A stretch of DNA of 64,000 nucleotides from an uncultured Lachnospiraceae bacterium (GCA_900550475.1 URSA01000002.1:1-64000); one strand, 5' to 3'. Shown: positions 1 through 7,592, numbered from the stretch's first letter. The notes: generated by a model not told the origin, from the sequence alone. Made by a program: numbers and translations.

Positions 1-76
1 TATCATAGAAGACCTATTAGCTAATACTTATTTACAGAAAAACTTTCACAGACTCAACCTAACAGATAAAATTAAT

Positions 77-118
77 GCACAACCGAAGGATTGTTTCTCC
101 GTAAGTTGTGCTTTTTTT
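77..118 (+). terminator. Hairpin with T-run, terminator-like
   Basis: A 7-bp stem (GCACAAC at 77-83 with GTTGTGC at 105-111) is followed by seven T on the + strand. It sits right at the 3' end of the broken tnpV-like gene on the other strand. The gene it would terminate on the + strand lies outside the window. Confidence 0.5.
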
Positions 119-481
119 CATATATAAATCACTTGATTGTTAACAATTTCTGTTGCTTGGTTACGAATATTATTCGTTTTTTGTACCCACAATATCACAT
201 ATTCAGATTTGAGTTTTTCTGTAATTTGCCCCTGCTCGATAAGTAATTTTAATGTCTTTTCAAATAAAGATTTTGCTCTTTGGTCTACATCGGCAAGGTA
301 ATTATCAAGTTTATCTGAGGAGAGATAAATCGCTCGATGTTTTATTTTTAGGTATCATCTGTGCCTCATTCCCCCACACGCCGATTTGCTTTTCGGTTTC
401 ATCTGACAATGTATGATTTGGCAAAAGATAATTACCTTGTCTTGTATAATCACTGCCGGTATTTTCAAAAATGGTTTTCAT
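118..481 (-). pseudogene. tnpV: tnpV-like transposon-encoded protein, frameshifted remnant
   Basis: Read on the minus strand from the ATG at 481, the frame gives MKTIFENTGSDYTRQGNYLL, then a segment with IGVWGNE, and stops at TAA after 56 codons. The rest of the protein continues in another frame: KLDNYLADVDQRAKSLFEKT, then NNIRNQATEIVNNQVIYI, ending at TGA (118-120). This N- and C-terminal pattern matches the TnpV family (about 120 aa) of Tn4451-type and related clostridial mobile elements, recognised from memory. The break lies near 300-350, where the second frame also carries an in-frame TGA. The gene is therefore a pseudogene. Together with the AT-rich surroundings it marks the remains of a mobile element. 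No transposase or recombinase is visible next to it. Confidence 0.75.
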
Positions 482-985
482 ATTTAAGGCTTGTATTTAG
501 TAATCTAATTATACCGAACACAAAATGAAAAGACGAATGTGCGAATTTCAGATACAGAAAAAGGCTCTGACCTTTTATAGTCAAAGCCGCATTCTGCCAT
601 TGCAATACCGTAGTTTTACCATACTGCCTTATAAAACTTCAGCGTTCTGCGGTGGTTTTTGCGTGCTCGCCTGATTTAAATAATGATTATAAAGCAGAAA
701 ATAGAAATTAGCAGTACAATTTATAGTTGGTATGTGATAGCATGTGTATATATTATACAAAAAGTAAGAGGGACAAACAAACTGTTGAGAGAACTGTGAT
801 TTGTTATCAGAGGATTTCTAAGGCTACCCACACCAATTAGTAAGCAGCTTTTTTTCACAAGTCTACTCAAATAAATAAAATGAAAGGAAGTATGTTTAAA
901 TATGGTTGAGATAGATAAGAGATAACTTTGCAGGTTGAAGAAAGCAAAGAGAATTCTAAGAGTTTTCAGTTCGTCAATGCTGTGA
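482..985. other. About 500 bp with no recognisable gene; AT-rich remnant
   Basis: No open frame of useful length is found on either strand. The sequence is AT-rich with scattered stops and looks like decayed mobile-element DNA linked to the tnpV remnant. A minus-strand TATAAT (513 to 508) sits upstream of the tnpV ATG, but I see no convincing -35 box, so I do not call a promoter. Confidence 0.4.
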
Positions 986-1267
986 GTGATGCTGATAACT
1001 TACTCGCTGGTGGGAATTTTGCTCATTTTATATGGTATTTTTTCAATGCCGGACTGCTGGTTAAAAAAATATATTATTGAGAATCCGGCGGTGGGCATAA
1101 CACTTTATCTTGTGATAGGTGTTCTCATTGTACTTTTATATGTTGCGATTCTGAATAAGGCATCCTCTATGGAGAAGAGATTTGGTGAATATCTGTGTTC
1201 CATAGCTATATCTTCAGATGAGGTATTGTTAATAGGGGGGGGAAATATGACTTTGATGGAGCCTTGA
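986..1267 (+). CDS. Small putative membrane protein, possibly a fragment
   Basis: This is a 93-codon frame starting GTG-ATG (ATG at 989). It holds two hydrophobic stretches (about residues 3-20 and 37-56) separated by a short loop with IIENPAVG, followed by a polar tail. I do not recognise a family. No good ribosome binding site precedes it. The frame ends just after a run of seven G in an AT-rich zone, so it may be a truncated remnant rather than a working gene. It runs convergently towards the toxin-antitoxin pair and stops 9 bp before the toxin gene's end. Confidence 0.3.
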   Translation: MMLITYSLVGILLILYGIFSMPDCWLKKYIIENPAVGITLYLVIGVLIVLLYVAILNKASSMEKRFGEYLCSIAISSDEVLLIGGGNMTLMEP

Positions 1268-1276
1268 GGTGGCACT

Positions 1277-1594
1277 TCAGAAAAGATTTGGGAACAGCAC
1301 ACGCAAATAATCCCTGTGTCCGTACAGAATGCGGTCAACGTAAACGTCTCTGTCGTTCACACGGTAGAAAACCATATAATTCCCACTTGAAAGAAAACAG
1401 TAATCGCTACTGACATCGGCAATGGAGGATAACGGTGTGCCGATCAGCGCATGATCATACAGTGTACGAATGGTTTTTGTGATCTTGCTTACGGTAGAGA
1501 GCGCGGCATCCGGGTTTTCCAAGTCTTCTGTAATATACTTTTTAGTCTCGAGCAAGTCCTTTTGAGCTGCCGGTGCTATATGCAGACTATTCAT
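1277..1594 (-). CDS. RelE/ParE-family toxin
   Basis: A 105-aa protein of the size and pattern of RelE/ParE plasmid-stabilisation toxins. It has an N-terminal helical half (PAAQKDLLETKKYITEDL) and a C-terminal beta half with NYMVFYRVNDRDVYVDRILY followed by GHRDY, the usual end of the fold. ParE-type members poison gyrase and RelE-type members cleave mRNA on the ribosome; the sequence alone does not decide between them. Its ATG overlaps the end of the upstream antitoxin gene by 8 bp, which indicates translational coupling. It lies in an AT-rich accessory edge beside a transposon remnant, which fits horizontal acquisition. Confidence 0.85.
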   Translation of the reverse strand: MNSLHIAPAAQKDLLETKKYITEDLENPDAALSTVSKITKTIRTLYDHALIGTPLSSIADVSSDYCFLSSGNYMVFYRVNDRDVYVDRILYGHRDYLRVLFPNLF

Positions 1595-1841
1595 AGGTAA
1601 TCCCCAATTTTTCTTCTACGGCATCCAGAGTCAGCCAGCCCTCCGTTTCACCGGATCTTCGCCCTTTGGCAAGCTCATTCATCAGTTGGATTGTGGCTTG
1701 TGCCTTTTCGTAATCCTGCATATCCAGAATAGCGTACTTCCCCCGACCGTTCTTTGTGAGAAAAACAGGAGCACCCACAGCTACATCGTGTAAAACTTCG
1801 CTGTAATTACGCAGATCGGAGATAGGCTTTATGTTCGGCAT
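1587..1841 (-). CDS. Phd/YefM-family antitoxin
   Basis: An 84-aa protein with the Phd/YefM pattern: N-terminal DNA-binding fold with PISDLRNYSEVLHDVAVGAP and VFLTKNGRGKYAILDMQDYE, then a C-terminal tail (WLTLDAVEEKLGI) of the kind that wraps the partner toxin. Such antitoxins neutralise the toxin and repress their own promoter. The start is supported by an AAAGGAG box about 8 nt upstream. A 14-bp inverted repeat overlaps the promoter upstream. The gene overlaps the toxin gene by 8 bp, in the usual antitoxin-first order. Confidence 0.85.
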   Translation of the reverse strand: MPNIKPISDLRNYSEVLHDVAVGAPVFLTKNGRGKYAILDMQDYEKAQATIQLMNELAKGRRSGETEGWLTLDAVEEKLGITYE

Positions 1842-1865
1842 ATAGAATCAACTCCTTTCCTTGAT

Positions 1866-1913
1866 AGTATATCCCACTTTGCTGTAAAATTCAAATGTTA
1901 ATTTTACAGCAAA
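1866..1913 (-). promoter_or_regulatory. Toxin-antitoxin promoter with palindromic operator
   Basis: On the minus strand a -35 box TTGAAT (1894 to 1889) and a -10 box TATACT (1871 to 1866) are separated by 17 bp. A perfect 14-bp inverted repeat (1878-1891 and 1900-1913, 8-bp spacer; core GCTGTAAAATT/AATTTTACAGC) covers the -35 region. The position fits an operator for autorepression by the antitoxin or the toxin-antitoxin complex; that role is inferred. Confidence 0.7.
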
Positions 1914-1926
1914 ACTTCGCGCCCAT

Positions 1927-1980
1927 AAAAAAACCTCCCTAAAAGGGAGGATGCCAAGCAAATAGCTTTGCTTGGCATTT
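1927..1980 (-). terminator. Two adjacent hairpins, one a minus-strand terminator
   Basis: Hairpin 1 is CCTCCCT/AGGGAGG (1934-1940 and 1944-1950, 3-nt loop), followed on the minus strand by a run of seven T, a compact intrinsic terminator. Hairpin 2 is a perfect 12-bp stem, ATGCCAAGCAAA/TTTGCTTGGCAT (1951-1962 and 1967-1978). They directly abut. They lie downstream of ppiB (about 170 bp) and just upstream of the toxin-antitoxin promoter, so they insulate that operon from ppiB read-through. Confidence 0.65.
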
Positions 1981-2146
1981 ATTATGAAAAAGTTATTTAA
2001 AATATCTAAAAACTGTAATTGGCTCTTTAAACTGCTTCTCTGTATCTTATAAGCATAGTATAGAGAAAAGAAGTGTCTAAAGAATGATGCGGGAGTGAAG
2101 ATTCCTTGAATTAATTGTAAACAAAATATGAACATCAAGGGTTCCC

Positions 2147-2668
2147 TTACAGTTTTTCCGGTTCCGGGTAGTCCACGCCGAAGGTCTCCACGGTAACGGT
2201 TTTCATAATCTGGTCTGCGAGAGGTCTGTCGCTGTAATCGGTGGGAACCTCCGCAATTTTGTTGACAACGTCCATTCCCTCGATGATCTTGCCGAAGGCG
2301 GCATAGCTGCCATCCAGATGGGGCGCATTCTTGTGCATGATGAAGAACTGTGAGCCGGCTGAGTCGGGATGCATGCTGCGCGCCATGGAGAGAACGCCCT
2401 CAGTGTGCTTTAAGGAGTTGTCTACGCCGTTTGCGGAAAACTCGCCCTTGATGCTGTAGCCGGGGCCTCCGCAGCCGGTTCCCTCGGGATCGCCGCCCTG
2501 CAGCATGAAGCCTTTGATCACGCGGTGGAAAATAAGTCCGTCATAGAATTTTTTGTTGATCAGACTGATAAAGTTGTTTACGGAGATCGGAGCGATGTCG
2601 GGATAAAGCTCAAGCTTCATCACATCCCCGTTCTCCATGGTAATCGTAACAATAGGATTTTGTGCCAT
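2147..2668 (-). CDS. ppiB: Cyclophilin-type peptidyl-prolyl cis-trans isomerase
   Basis: A 173-aa cyclophilin that catalyses proline isomerisation during protein folding. The catalytic signature FHRVIKGFMLQGGDP is at residues 47-61 and the second core motif SAGSQFFIM is near 103-111; both are intact. There is no signal peptide or membrane segment, so it should be cytoplasmic. Length matches the single-domain bacterial family. The start is preceded by AAAGGAAG about 7 nt upstream. It is divergent from the acetyltransferase gene at 2740 and appears to be a single-gene unit ending before the tandem hairpins at 1934-1978. Confidence 0.95.
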   Translation of the reverse strand: MAQNPIVTITMENGDVMKLELYPDIAPISVNNFISLINKKFYDGLIFHRVIKGFMLQGGDPEGTGCGGPGYSIKGEFSANGVDNSLKHTEGVLSMARSMHPDSAGSQFFIMHKNAPHLDGSYAAFGKIIEGMDVVNKIAEVPTDYSDRPLADQIMKTVTVETFGVDYPEPEKL

Positions 2669-2739
2669 CTTGTACTTCCTTTCTGCCTCAGATTGATTTA
2701 TAGTAAAAATACTACATCATTTTGAAGGAAAAGACAAGC

Positions 2740-3570
2740 ATGTGGGAGTACCGCGTAAAAGAGATCATTCTATATTTTCAGTCCCGGGAGGGGAGGCAAT
2801 GGCTGAGTACCCGCAGCCGGGAACCGGAGGGAGAACCGGATTTCACGGTCTGCGGGACAGAGCTGTCCTTTCTGGAGGCATTGTTCCTGAAGCGGGAGAC
2901 CAACGGTGTTGTGGTGTTTACGGATTATGCCAGGGCAGCCACGGCGTATTCCGCAAAGGGCGGCGCGGCGGTGGGACTTCTCTGCGAAGAAAACAGGGAC
3001 GCTTCCTTTGAGGGCGTCACCTTTCTGGTGGAATCGCCGGATGCCTTCGACAGAAGCTATGCGGAGCTGGTGTATGCCAGAAAAAAAGATCTGCCCTGCT
3101 ATATTCTGGAGACCGGGCGTTGTATTCTGCGGGAGACGACAGAGGAGGATGTGGCGGCGTTCTACGGAATCTATGAGGAACCGTCCATTACCCGGTACAT
3201 GGAAAATCTGTTTGCGGATCCGCAGGAGGAGCTTGCATACATCAATGCGTACCGCAAAAGCATGTATGGATTTTACGGCTTTGGCATCTGGACGGTTATC
3301 CTGAAGGAGACGCGAGAGATCATCGGAAGAGCCGGTCTGGATCTGAGACAGGAAAGCGGGCTCCCCGAGCTGGGATTTGTGATTGGCGTGCCGTGGCAGG
3401 GCAGGGGAATCGCCTTTGAGGTGTGCGACGGGATCCTCCGCTACGCAAAGGAGGAGCTGAATCTTTCCGTGATACAGGCGGTGACGGAGGCGGGGAATCT
3501 GGCGTCGGAATCGCTTCTCCGTAAACTGGGCTTTTCCGGGCACGATGGTCTGTGGGAAAAGAAAATATAA
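2740..3570 (+). CDS. GNAT acetyltransferase with an extra N-terminal domain
   Basis: A 276-aa protein. The C-terminal ~155 residues are a RimJ/RimL-like GNAT domain: CILRETTEEDVAAFYGIYEE, then GFYGFGIWTVILKETREIIG, and the acetyl-CoA loop region with VPWQGRGIAFEV and NLASESLLRKLGF. The N-terminal ~115 residues hold a separate domain (VVVFTDYARAATAYSAKGGA, FLVESPDAFDRSYAELVYAR) that I have seen fused to GNAT domains in related Clostridia but cannot name. I chose the ATG at 2740 because AAGGA lies 10 nt upstream; an in-frame TTG at 2722 would overlap that box. The substrate is unknown. There is no operon partner: the next gene has its own promoter. Confidence 0.8.
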   Translation: MWEYRVKEIILYFQSREGRQWLSTRSREPEGEPDFTVCGTELSFLEALFLKRETNGVVVFTDYARAATAYSAKGGAAVGLLCEENRDASFEGVTFLVESPDAFDRSYAELVYARKKDLPCYILETGRCILRETTEEDVAAFYGIYEEPSITRYMENLFADPQEELAYINAYRKSMYGFYGFGIWTVILKETREIIGRAGLDLRQESGLPELGFVIGVPWQGRGIAFEVCDGILRYAKEELNLSVIQAVTEAGNLASESLLRKLGFSGHDGLWEKKI

Positions 3571-3590
3571 AAATTTTGTTAAAAAAGTGT

Positions 3591-3618
3591 TTGACAAACA
3601 GAACGGGCTGTGTATAAT
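3591..3618 (+). promoter_or_regulatory. Promoter of the P-II/Amt operon
   Basis: A consensus TTGACA (3591-3596) and a consensus TATAAT (3613-3618) are separated by 16 bp, one of the best sigma-A promoters in the window. Transcription should start near 3625, only a few bases before the leader hairpin at 3633. No second promoter is evident before the P-II gene. Confidence 0.85.
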
Positions 3619-3632
3619 AAGATTCAAACAAG

Positions 3633-3664
3633 GGCGTTTCACAGTGGAAGTGAAGCGCCTTTTT
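3633..3664 (+). terminator. Leader terminator-like hairpin before the P-II gene
   Basis: A 10-bp stem (GGCGTTTCAC at 3633-3642, GTGAAGCGCC at 3650-3659, one G-U pair, 7-nt loop AGTGGAA) is followed by TTTTT. It lies between the promoter and the P-II start, so read-through would be required for expression. An attenuation role is inferred. Confidence 0.65.
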
Positions 3665-3719
3665 CTATTCTGCAGGAGATTGTTTGATTTCCGCGCATGA
3701 AAAAAGGAGGAAACCTGTT

Positions 3720-4058
3720 ATGAAAAAGTTGGAGATCATTATCAAGCCGGAAAAGCTGGAGGATCTGAAGGTGATTCTGGACGAGAATGAAGTGAACGGC
3801 CTTAACATTGTGAATACAATGGGCTACGGCAACCAAAAAGGTATCATTAAGACCTACCGCGGTGCGGAATACAGGGTGAATCTCTTGCCGAAGGTCAAGG
3901 TGGAGACGGTTGTTGAGGATGAGAAGGCGCAGCCTCTGATCGATAAGATCGTATCTGAGATCAAGACCGGGAATTACGGCGACGGAAAAATTTTCGTGCT
4001 TGAGGTCGAGGATGCAGTCAGAATCCGTACCGGTGAACACGGATCGGAAGCGCTGTAA
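3720..4058 (+). CDS. glnK: Nitrogen regulatory protein P-II
   Basis: A 112-aa P-II signal protein that senses 2-oxoglutarate and ATP/ADP and gates ammonium transport. Seen: N-terminal KKLEIIIKPEKL, the T-loop with GYGNQKG (35-41) and YRGAEY (46-51), with Tyr at residue 51, the usual modification position, then LLPKVKVE, and the B/C-loop GNYGDGKIFVLEVEDAVRIR at 84-103. The ATG at 3720 follows AAAGGAGGAAA. The amt gene starts 112 bp downstream, the classical glnK-amtB pairing, so GlnK fits better than GlnB, although the sequence does not separate them strictly. Expression probably depends on read-through of the leader hairpin at 3633-3664. Confidence 0.93.
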   Translation: MKKLEIIIKPEKLEDLKVILDENEVNGLNIVNTMGYGNQKGIIKTYRGAEYRVNLLPKVKVETVVEDEKAQPLIDKIVSEIKTGNYGDGKIFVLEVEDAVRIRTGEHGSEAL

Positions 4059-4170
4059 GCGAAAACAGCATGAGGAAATGAAGATGTGTGCAGATTATCA
4101 AAGGCGATAATACAAGGGAGATCCCCGATTGTATTGTCGCCTTAATCTTTTATCTGAGGAGGAAAAGCTT

Positions 4171-5430
4171 ATGTTATTATCATCAACAACGGATACCGCT
4201 GTTCTGGATGCGGTAAACAGCATTATATTCGGTTCACACGGCGTATGGTTTCTGATCGGAGCGGCTTTTGTATTCTTTATGCAGGCAGGCTTCGCTATGG
4301 TGGAGGCAGGCTTTACCAGAGCAAAAAACGCCGGCAACATCATTATGAAAAACACCTTGGATTTCTGTATCGGTACTGTGGCTTTCCTGCTGACCGGCTA
4401 TAATCTGCTGTGCGGTGTGGGAAATAAGTTTGCAGGCTGGGGACTGAATCCCCTCGATTTTGAAAATGTGGACTGGTACGGATTCGTATTCAACCTGGTG
4501 TTCTGCGCAACGGCTGCAACCATCGTGTCCGGCGCCATGGCAGAGCGTACCAAATTCGTTACCTACTGCATCTACAGCTTTTTGATCAGTCTGGTGATCT
4601 ACCCGGTTGAGGCACACTGGGTATGGGGCGGAACCGCATGGCTGACGGAGATGGGATATACGGATTTCGCAGGTTCCAGTGTCATCCATATGGTGGGTGG
4701 TATCACCGCATTCATCGGCGCGGCAATGCTTGGACCCCGTATCGGAAAATATGACGAGAACGGAAAATCAAGACCCATTCTGGGACATAATATTACCATC
4801 GGCGCGCTGGGCGTATTCATTCTCTGGTTTGGCTGGTACGGCTTCAACGGAGCCGCTGCAGCAGACGGAGAGCATCTGGGAAGAATCTTCGCAACCACGA
4901 CCGTTGCACCTGCAATCGCAACCGTATCCGCGATGATGTTTACCTGGATCAGGAACGGCAAGCCGGATGTGTCCATGTCCTTGAACGGTGCGCTTGCCGG
5001 TCTGGTGGCAATCACGGCAGGCTGTGACAATGTGGATATCGTAGGCGCTTTCATTATCGGTGCCGTTGCGGGCGTGATCGTATGTGCTGCTGTCCTGTTT
5101 ATTGAGAATGTATTGAAGGTTGATGATCCCGTAGGTGCGGTTGCCGTACACGGCTGCTGCGGATTGTTTGGTACGTTTGCCGTTGGCTTGTTTGACTATA
5201 AGGACGGCTTGTTCTATGGTGGCGGACTCCATCATCTGGGCGTACAGTGCCTTGGCATTATCTGTATCGCAACTTGGACGGTTATCACCATGACGCTGGT
5301 ATTCTTCGTACTGAAGAAGACCGTAGGCCTGAGAGTATCGGCACAGGAGGAGATCGAGGGACTGGATTCCACCGAGCATGGACTGGAGTCCGCATATCCC
5401 GATTTCCAGGCTGCAAACTACAAGCAGTAA
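4171..5430 (+). CDS. amt: Ammonium transporter
   Basis: A 419-aa Amt/MEP channel for NH4+/NH3 in the cytoplasmic membrane, with about 11 predicted hydrophobic segments. The pore histidine pair is present: one His in SSVIHMVGG (about residue 172) and the second in GAVAVHGCCGLFGT (about residue 328). Other family motifs are DFCIGTVAFLLTGYNLL and LGHNITIGALGVFILWFGWY. The start at 4171 follows GAGGAGG, and the upstream in-frame extension lacks a ribosome site. It is co-transcribed with P-II, which blocks Amt when nitrogen is plentiful. A strong terminator follows at 5474. Confidence 0.95.
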   Translation: MLLSSTTDTAVLDAVNSIIFGSHGVWFLIGAAFVFFMQAGFAMVEAGFTRAKNAGNIIMKNTLDFCIGTVAFLLTGYNLLCGVGNKFAGWGLNPLDFENVDWYGFVFNLVFCATAATIVSGAMAERTKFVTYCIYSFLISLVIYPVEAHWVWGGTAWLTEMGYTDFAGSSVIHMVGGITAFIGAAMLGPRIGKYDENGKSRPILGHNITIGALGVFILWFGWYGFNGAAAADGEHLGRIFATTTVAPAIATVSAMMFTWIRNGKPDVSMSLNGALAGLVAITAGCDNVDIVGAFIIGAVAGVIVCAAVLFIENVLKVDDPVGAVAVHGCCGLFGTFAVGLFDYKDGLFYGGGLHHLGVQCLGIICIATWTVITMTLVFFVLKKTVGLRVSAQEEIEGLDSTEHGLESAYPDFQAANYKQ

Positions 5431-5473
5431 ATCAATTCGCTGTTACCTAATCCCTTAGTTTTGTATATGCATA

Positions 5474-5518
5474 AAGCGAGCCCCCGGGTGCTTCCACCAC
5501 CCGGGGGCTTGCTTTGTT
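5474..5518. terminator. Strong bidirectional terminator between amt and hflC
   Basis: A 17-bp, GC-rich stem (5474-5490 with 5498-5514, core CCCCCGGGTG/CACCCGGGGG, 7-nt loop) lies between two convergent operons. Flanking A and T residues allow it to serve amt on the + strand and hflC on the - strand. Confidence 0.85.
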
Positions 5519-5525
5519 AATCAGC

Positions 5526-6389
5526 CTAATAAAAGATCCGTGCGATCGGGGAATCCGGGGACAGGATCAGGGTCTTGTTGCCGCCTGTCATGGAAACCTC
5601 CAAAGCGTCCAGACTGCGCACAAAGGAATAAAACTCAGTCCGGGACGGATCGGAGTACGCATCCGAGAGGATCCGCATGTATTCCGCCTCACCCTCCGCA
5701 ATCAGGATTTCCGCCTGCTTTTCCGCTTCGGAAAGCATAACGGTCACATCCCTGTCCGTGGTGTTCCGGATCATCTGTGCCTCGGAATTACCCTCGGCGG
5801 TGTACGTAGCGGCAATGTTGTCGCGCTCCGAGATCATACGCTCATAGACGGCAGCCTTGTTGTCACCGGGCAGGTCAAGATGCTTGGTCTCAAAGGACAA
5901 AAGCTCAATACCGTACTGCTCGAGAGACTCACCGATATAGGAAATCACCGCCGTGGACAGCTCGCCGTCCCGGGTGCTGATGACCTCCTCCTGCGTCATG
6001 CTGCTGATAATGTTTTTGGTCGAGTTATACACGATGGTGTCCAGACGGCTCTCCGCGTTGGAGATGGAGGAGTTCAGGGTCTGGGCAAATTTCAGGGGAT
6101 CTGTAATATGCCAGAGAATGTAACTGTCCGTGATCATGGTTTTTTTGTCGCTGGTAATGACGTCCGAGGAAGCCAGATCGTAGAGAAGGATCTGGTTGGG
6201 CAGCTTGTCCACCGTCTGAATAAAGGGAACCTTGAAGGTGACGCCCGCTTCCGTCACCACATGATCGATTTTTCCGAATTGCCGGATCAGGCTGTATTCG
6301 TTCTCCTGCGTCACCACAAAGCAGGAGGAACCGATAATGAGCAGCAACAGTATGACTGCCGCAATAACAAAATTTTTGATTTTTTTCAT
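5526..6389 (-). CDS. hflC: HflC-like SPFH/band-7 membrane protein
   Basis: A 287-aa SPFH-domain protein with one N-terminal membrane anchor (about 5-25), a band-7 region (QENEYSLIRQFGKIDHVVTE and VTFKVPFIQTVDKLP), and a helical coiled-coil part (EAEKQAEILIAEGEAEYMRI). HflC forms a large membrane complex with HflK that surrounds and modulates the FtsH protease in other bacteria. It follows hflK by 28 bp on the same strand, the usual order. It ends next to the shared terminator with amt. Length and motif order match the family. Confidence 0.88.
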   Translation of the reverse strand: MKKIKNFVIAAVILLLLIIGSSCFVVTQENEYSLIRQFGKIDHVVTEAGVTFKVPFIQTVDKLPNQILLYDLASSDVITSDKKTMITDSYILWHITDPLKFAQTLNSSISNAESRLDTIVYNSTKNIISSMTQEEVISTRDGELSTAVISYIGESLEQYGIELLSFETKHLDLPGDNKAAVYERMISERDNIAATYTAEGNSEAQMIRNTTDRDVTVMLSEAEKQAEILIAEGEAEYMRILSDAYSDPSRTEFYSFVRSLDALEVSMTGGNKTLILSPDSPIARIFY

Positions 6390-6417
6390 ATCTATTCTCC
6401 GTTTCCTTCCGTAAAAT

Positions 6418-7395
6418 CTATTCCTGTGTCTTGTCGCCCGCTACCGTGATATCCGTGAAGGATTCGATGGGGTAGAAGGTCTGCACATCGCCGTTGGGAC
6501 TCTCAATGATCACCTTCAGGTCGGGCAGCACCTTTTCCATGGCTTCAAAAAACATACGCTGCTTTGTGACATCGGGATTCTTCATGTATTCCTCATACAT
6601 GGCGTTGAAGCGCGCCACCTGAGCGGTCGCTTCGTTGACGCGGGCGGTCTTCTGCGCCTCGGCGTCCTGAATAATGGCATCGGCGCGTGCCTCTGCGGAA
6701 GGAATCTGCTCATTGCGGTATTTGCTTGCGTTGTTCAGGGCGGTTTCCTTTCCCTGCTTTGCGGTTTCCACCGCCTTGAAGGCTTCCATGACCTCTGCGG
6801 TGGGCGGCTCGGAATCCTGAATAGTAATACGCACAAGCTGAATGCCGAGATCCTGCGCTTCCAGCCTTGAAAGCACCATTTCCTTGATCTCCGCCTGAAT
6901 CTCATTTTTTCCTGTGGTCAGCACATCGTCAACCGGGTAACTGCTGATGACGGTGCGGATGCAGCTCATGCTGATATTCTTCACAATATTCACGGGCTCG
7001 CTGGAGGCGAATACCGCCTTGACCGGGTCGGAAACACGGTATTCCACAAAGAAATCCACATTTACAAAATTGTAATCCGAGGTGATCATCAGGGACTCGT
7101 CCTCGTTGGAAATGTTGGTGGCGGGATCATAGCCGATGGAAAAGCCCTGAATCGTGGTGTTCACCTTGCGCACCTGCTGGATGAAGGGAATCTTGAAGTG
7201 AAGTCCCGGCTCCGTGACGGCGGCTGCCTGTCCGAAGGTGATGAGAACCGCCTGCTCCTGCTCGCCGATCTGATAGGCTGAATTGAAAATCAGGATCAGT
7301 GCTGCGATAATTCCGGCGGCAATGCCCACGATCTTACCCCATGAGTGGGAGGAGGCGGGTCTTCCGTCGGCGTTGAAATGCTCAAATTTGCTCAT
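6418..7395 (-). CDS. hflK: HflK-like SPFH/band-7 membrane protein
   Basis: A 325-aa partner of HflC with one membrane segment (about residues 18-38, GIAAGIIAALILIF), then the SPFH core (IGEQEQAVLITFGQ, EPGLHFKIPFIQQVRKVNTT) and an alanine/glutamate-rich coiled coil (PSAEARADAIIQDAEAQKTA). I chose the ATG at 7395 because AAAGGAC lies 9 nt upstream; the longer frame from 7494 would run over the promoter at 7451-7479. Role inferred from the family: regulation of FtsH-dependent membrane protein turnover. Confidence 0.88.
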   Translation of the reverse strand: MSKFEHFNADGRPASSHSWGKIVGIAAGIIAALILIFNSAYQIGEQEQAVLITFGQAAAVTEPGLHFKIPFIQQVRKVNTTIQGFSIGYDPATNISNEDESLMITSDYNFVNVDFFVEYRVSDPVKAVFASSEPVNIVKNISMSCIRTVISSYPVDDVLTTGKNEIQAEIKEMVLSRLEAQDLGIQLVRITIQDSEPPTAEVMEAFKAVETAKQGKETALNNASKYRNEQIPSAEARADAIIQDAEAQKTARVNEATAQVARFNAMYEEYMKNPDVTKQRMFFEAMEKVLPDLKVIIESPNGDVQTFYPIESFTDITVAGDKTQE

Positions 7396-7450
7396 AAATG
7401 ATTTGTCCTTTCTGTTTTGAACGCCCTGTCTGATCCGGGCGCTTTCCCTT

Positions 7451-7479
7451 ATAGTAGCGTTTTTTTTCGAAAAACACAA
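7451..7479 (-). promoter_or_regulatory. Promoter of hflK-hflC
   Basis: On the minus strand TTGTGT (7479 to 7474) and TACTAT (7456 to 7451) are separated by 17 bp, about 55 bp upstream of the chosen hflK start. Confidence 0.55.
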
Positions 7480-7592
7480 GACACAGAGATGCACGATACG
7501 GGCTTTTATTGTGCGCCTTCATGTCAAGCCTTGTTTTTGCGGGGGCGGTATACTATGATAGAAATATAAGGAAAAGAAACGAGGAAAAATCC

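Noticed and set aside
1105..1338. 77-codon minus-strand frame
   Set aside because: It overlaps the membrane-protein fragment and the toxin 3' end in another frame and has no family features.
1848..2138. 96-codon minus-strand frame
   Set aside because: It spans the toxin-antitoxin promoter, its operator palindrome and the two terminator hairpins, and matches no family.
3633..3664. Classical two-hairpin ANTAR target in the P-II leader
   Set aside because: Only one hairpin fits between the predicted start and the T-run, and its loop has seven, not six, bases. Antitermination remains possible but this specific motif is not supported.
5514..6449. 311-codon + strand frame opposite hflC
   Set aside because: The minus frame is a clear SPFH protein, and the + frame runs over the amt/hflC terminator and has no motif.
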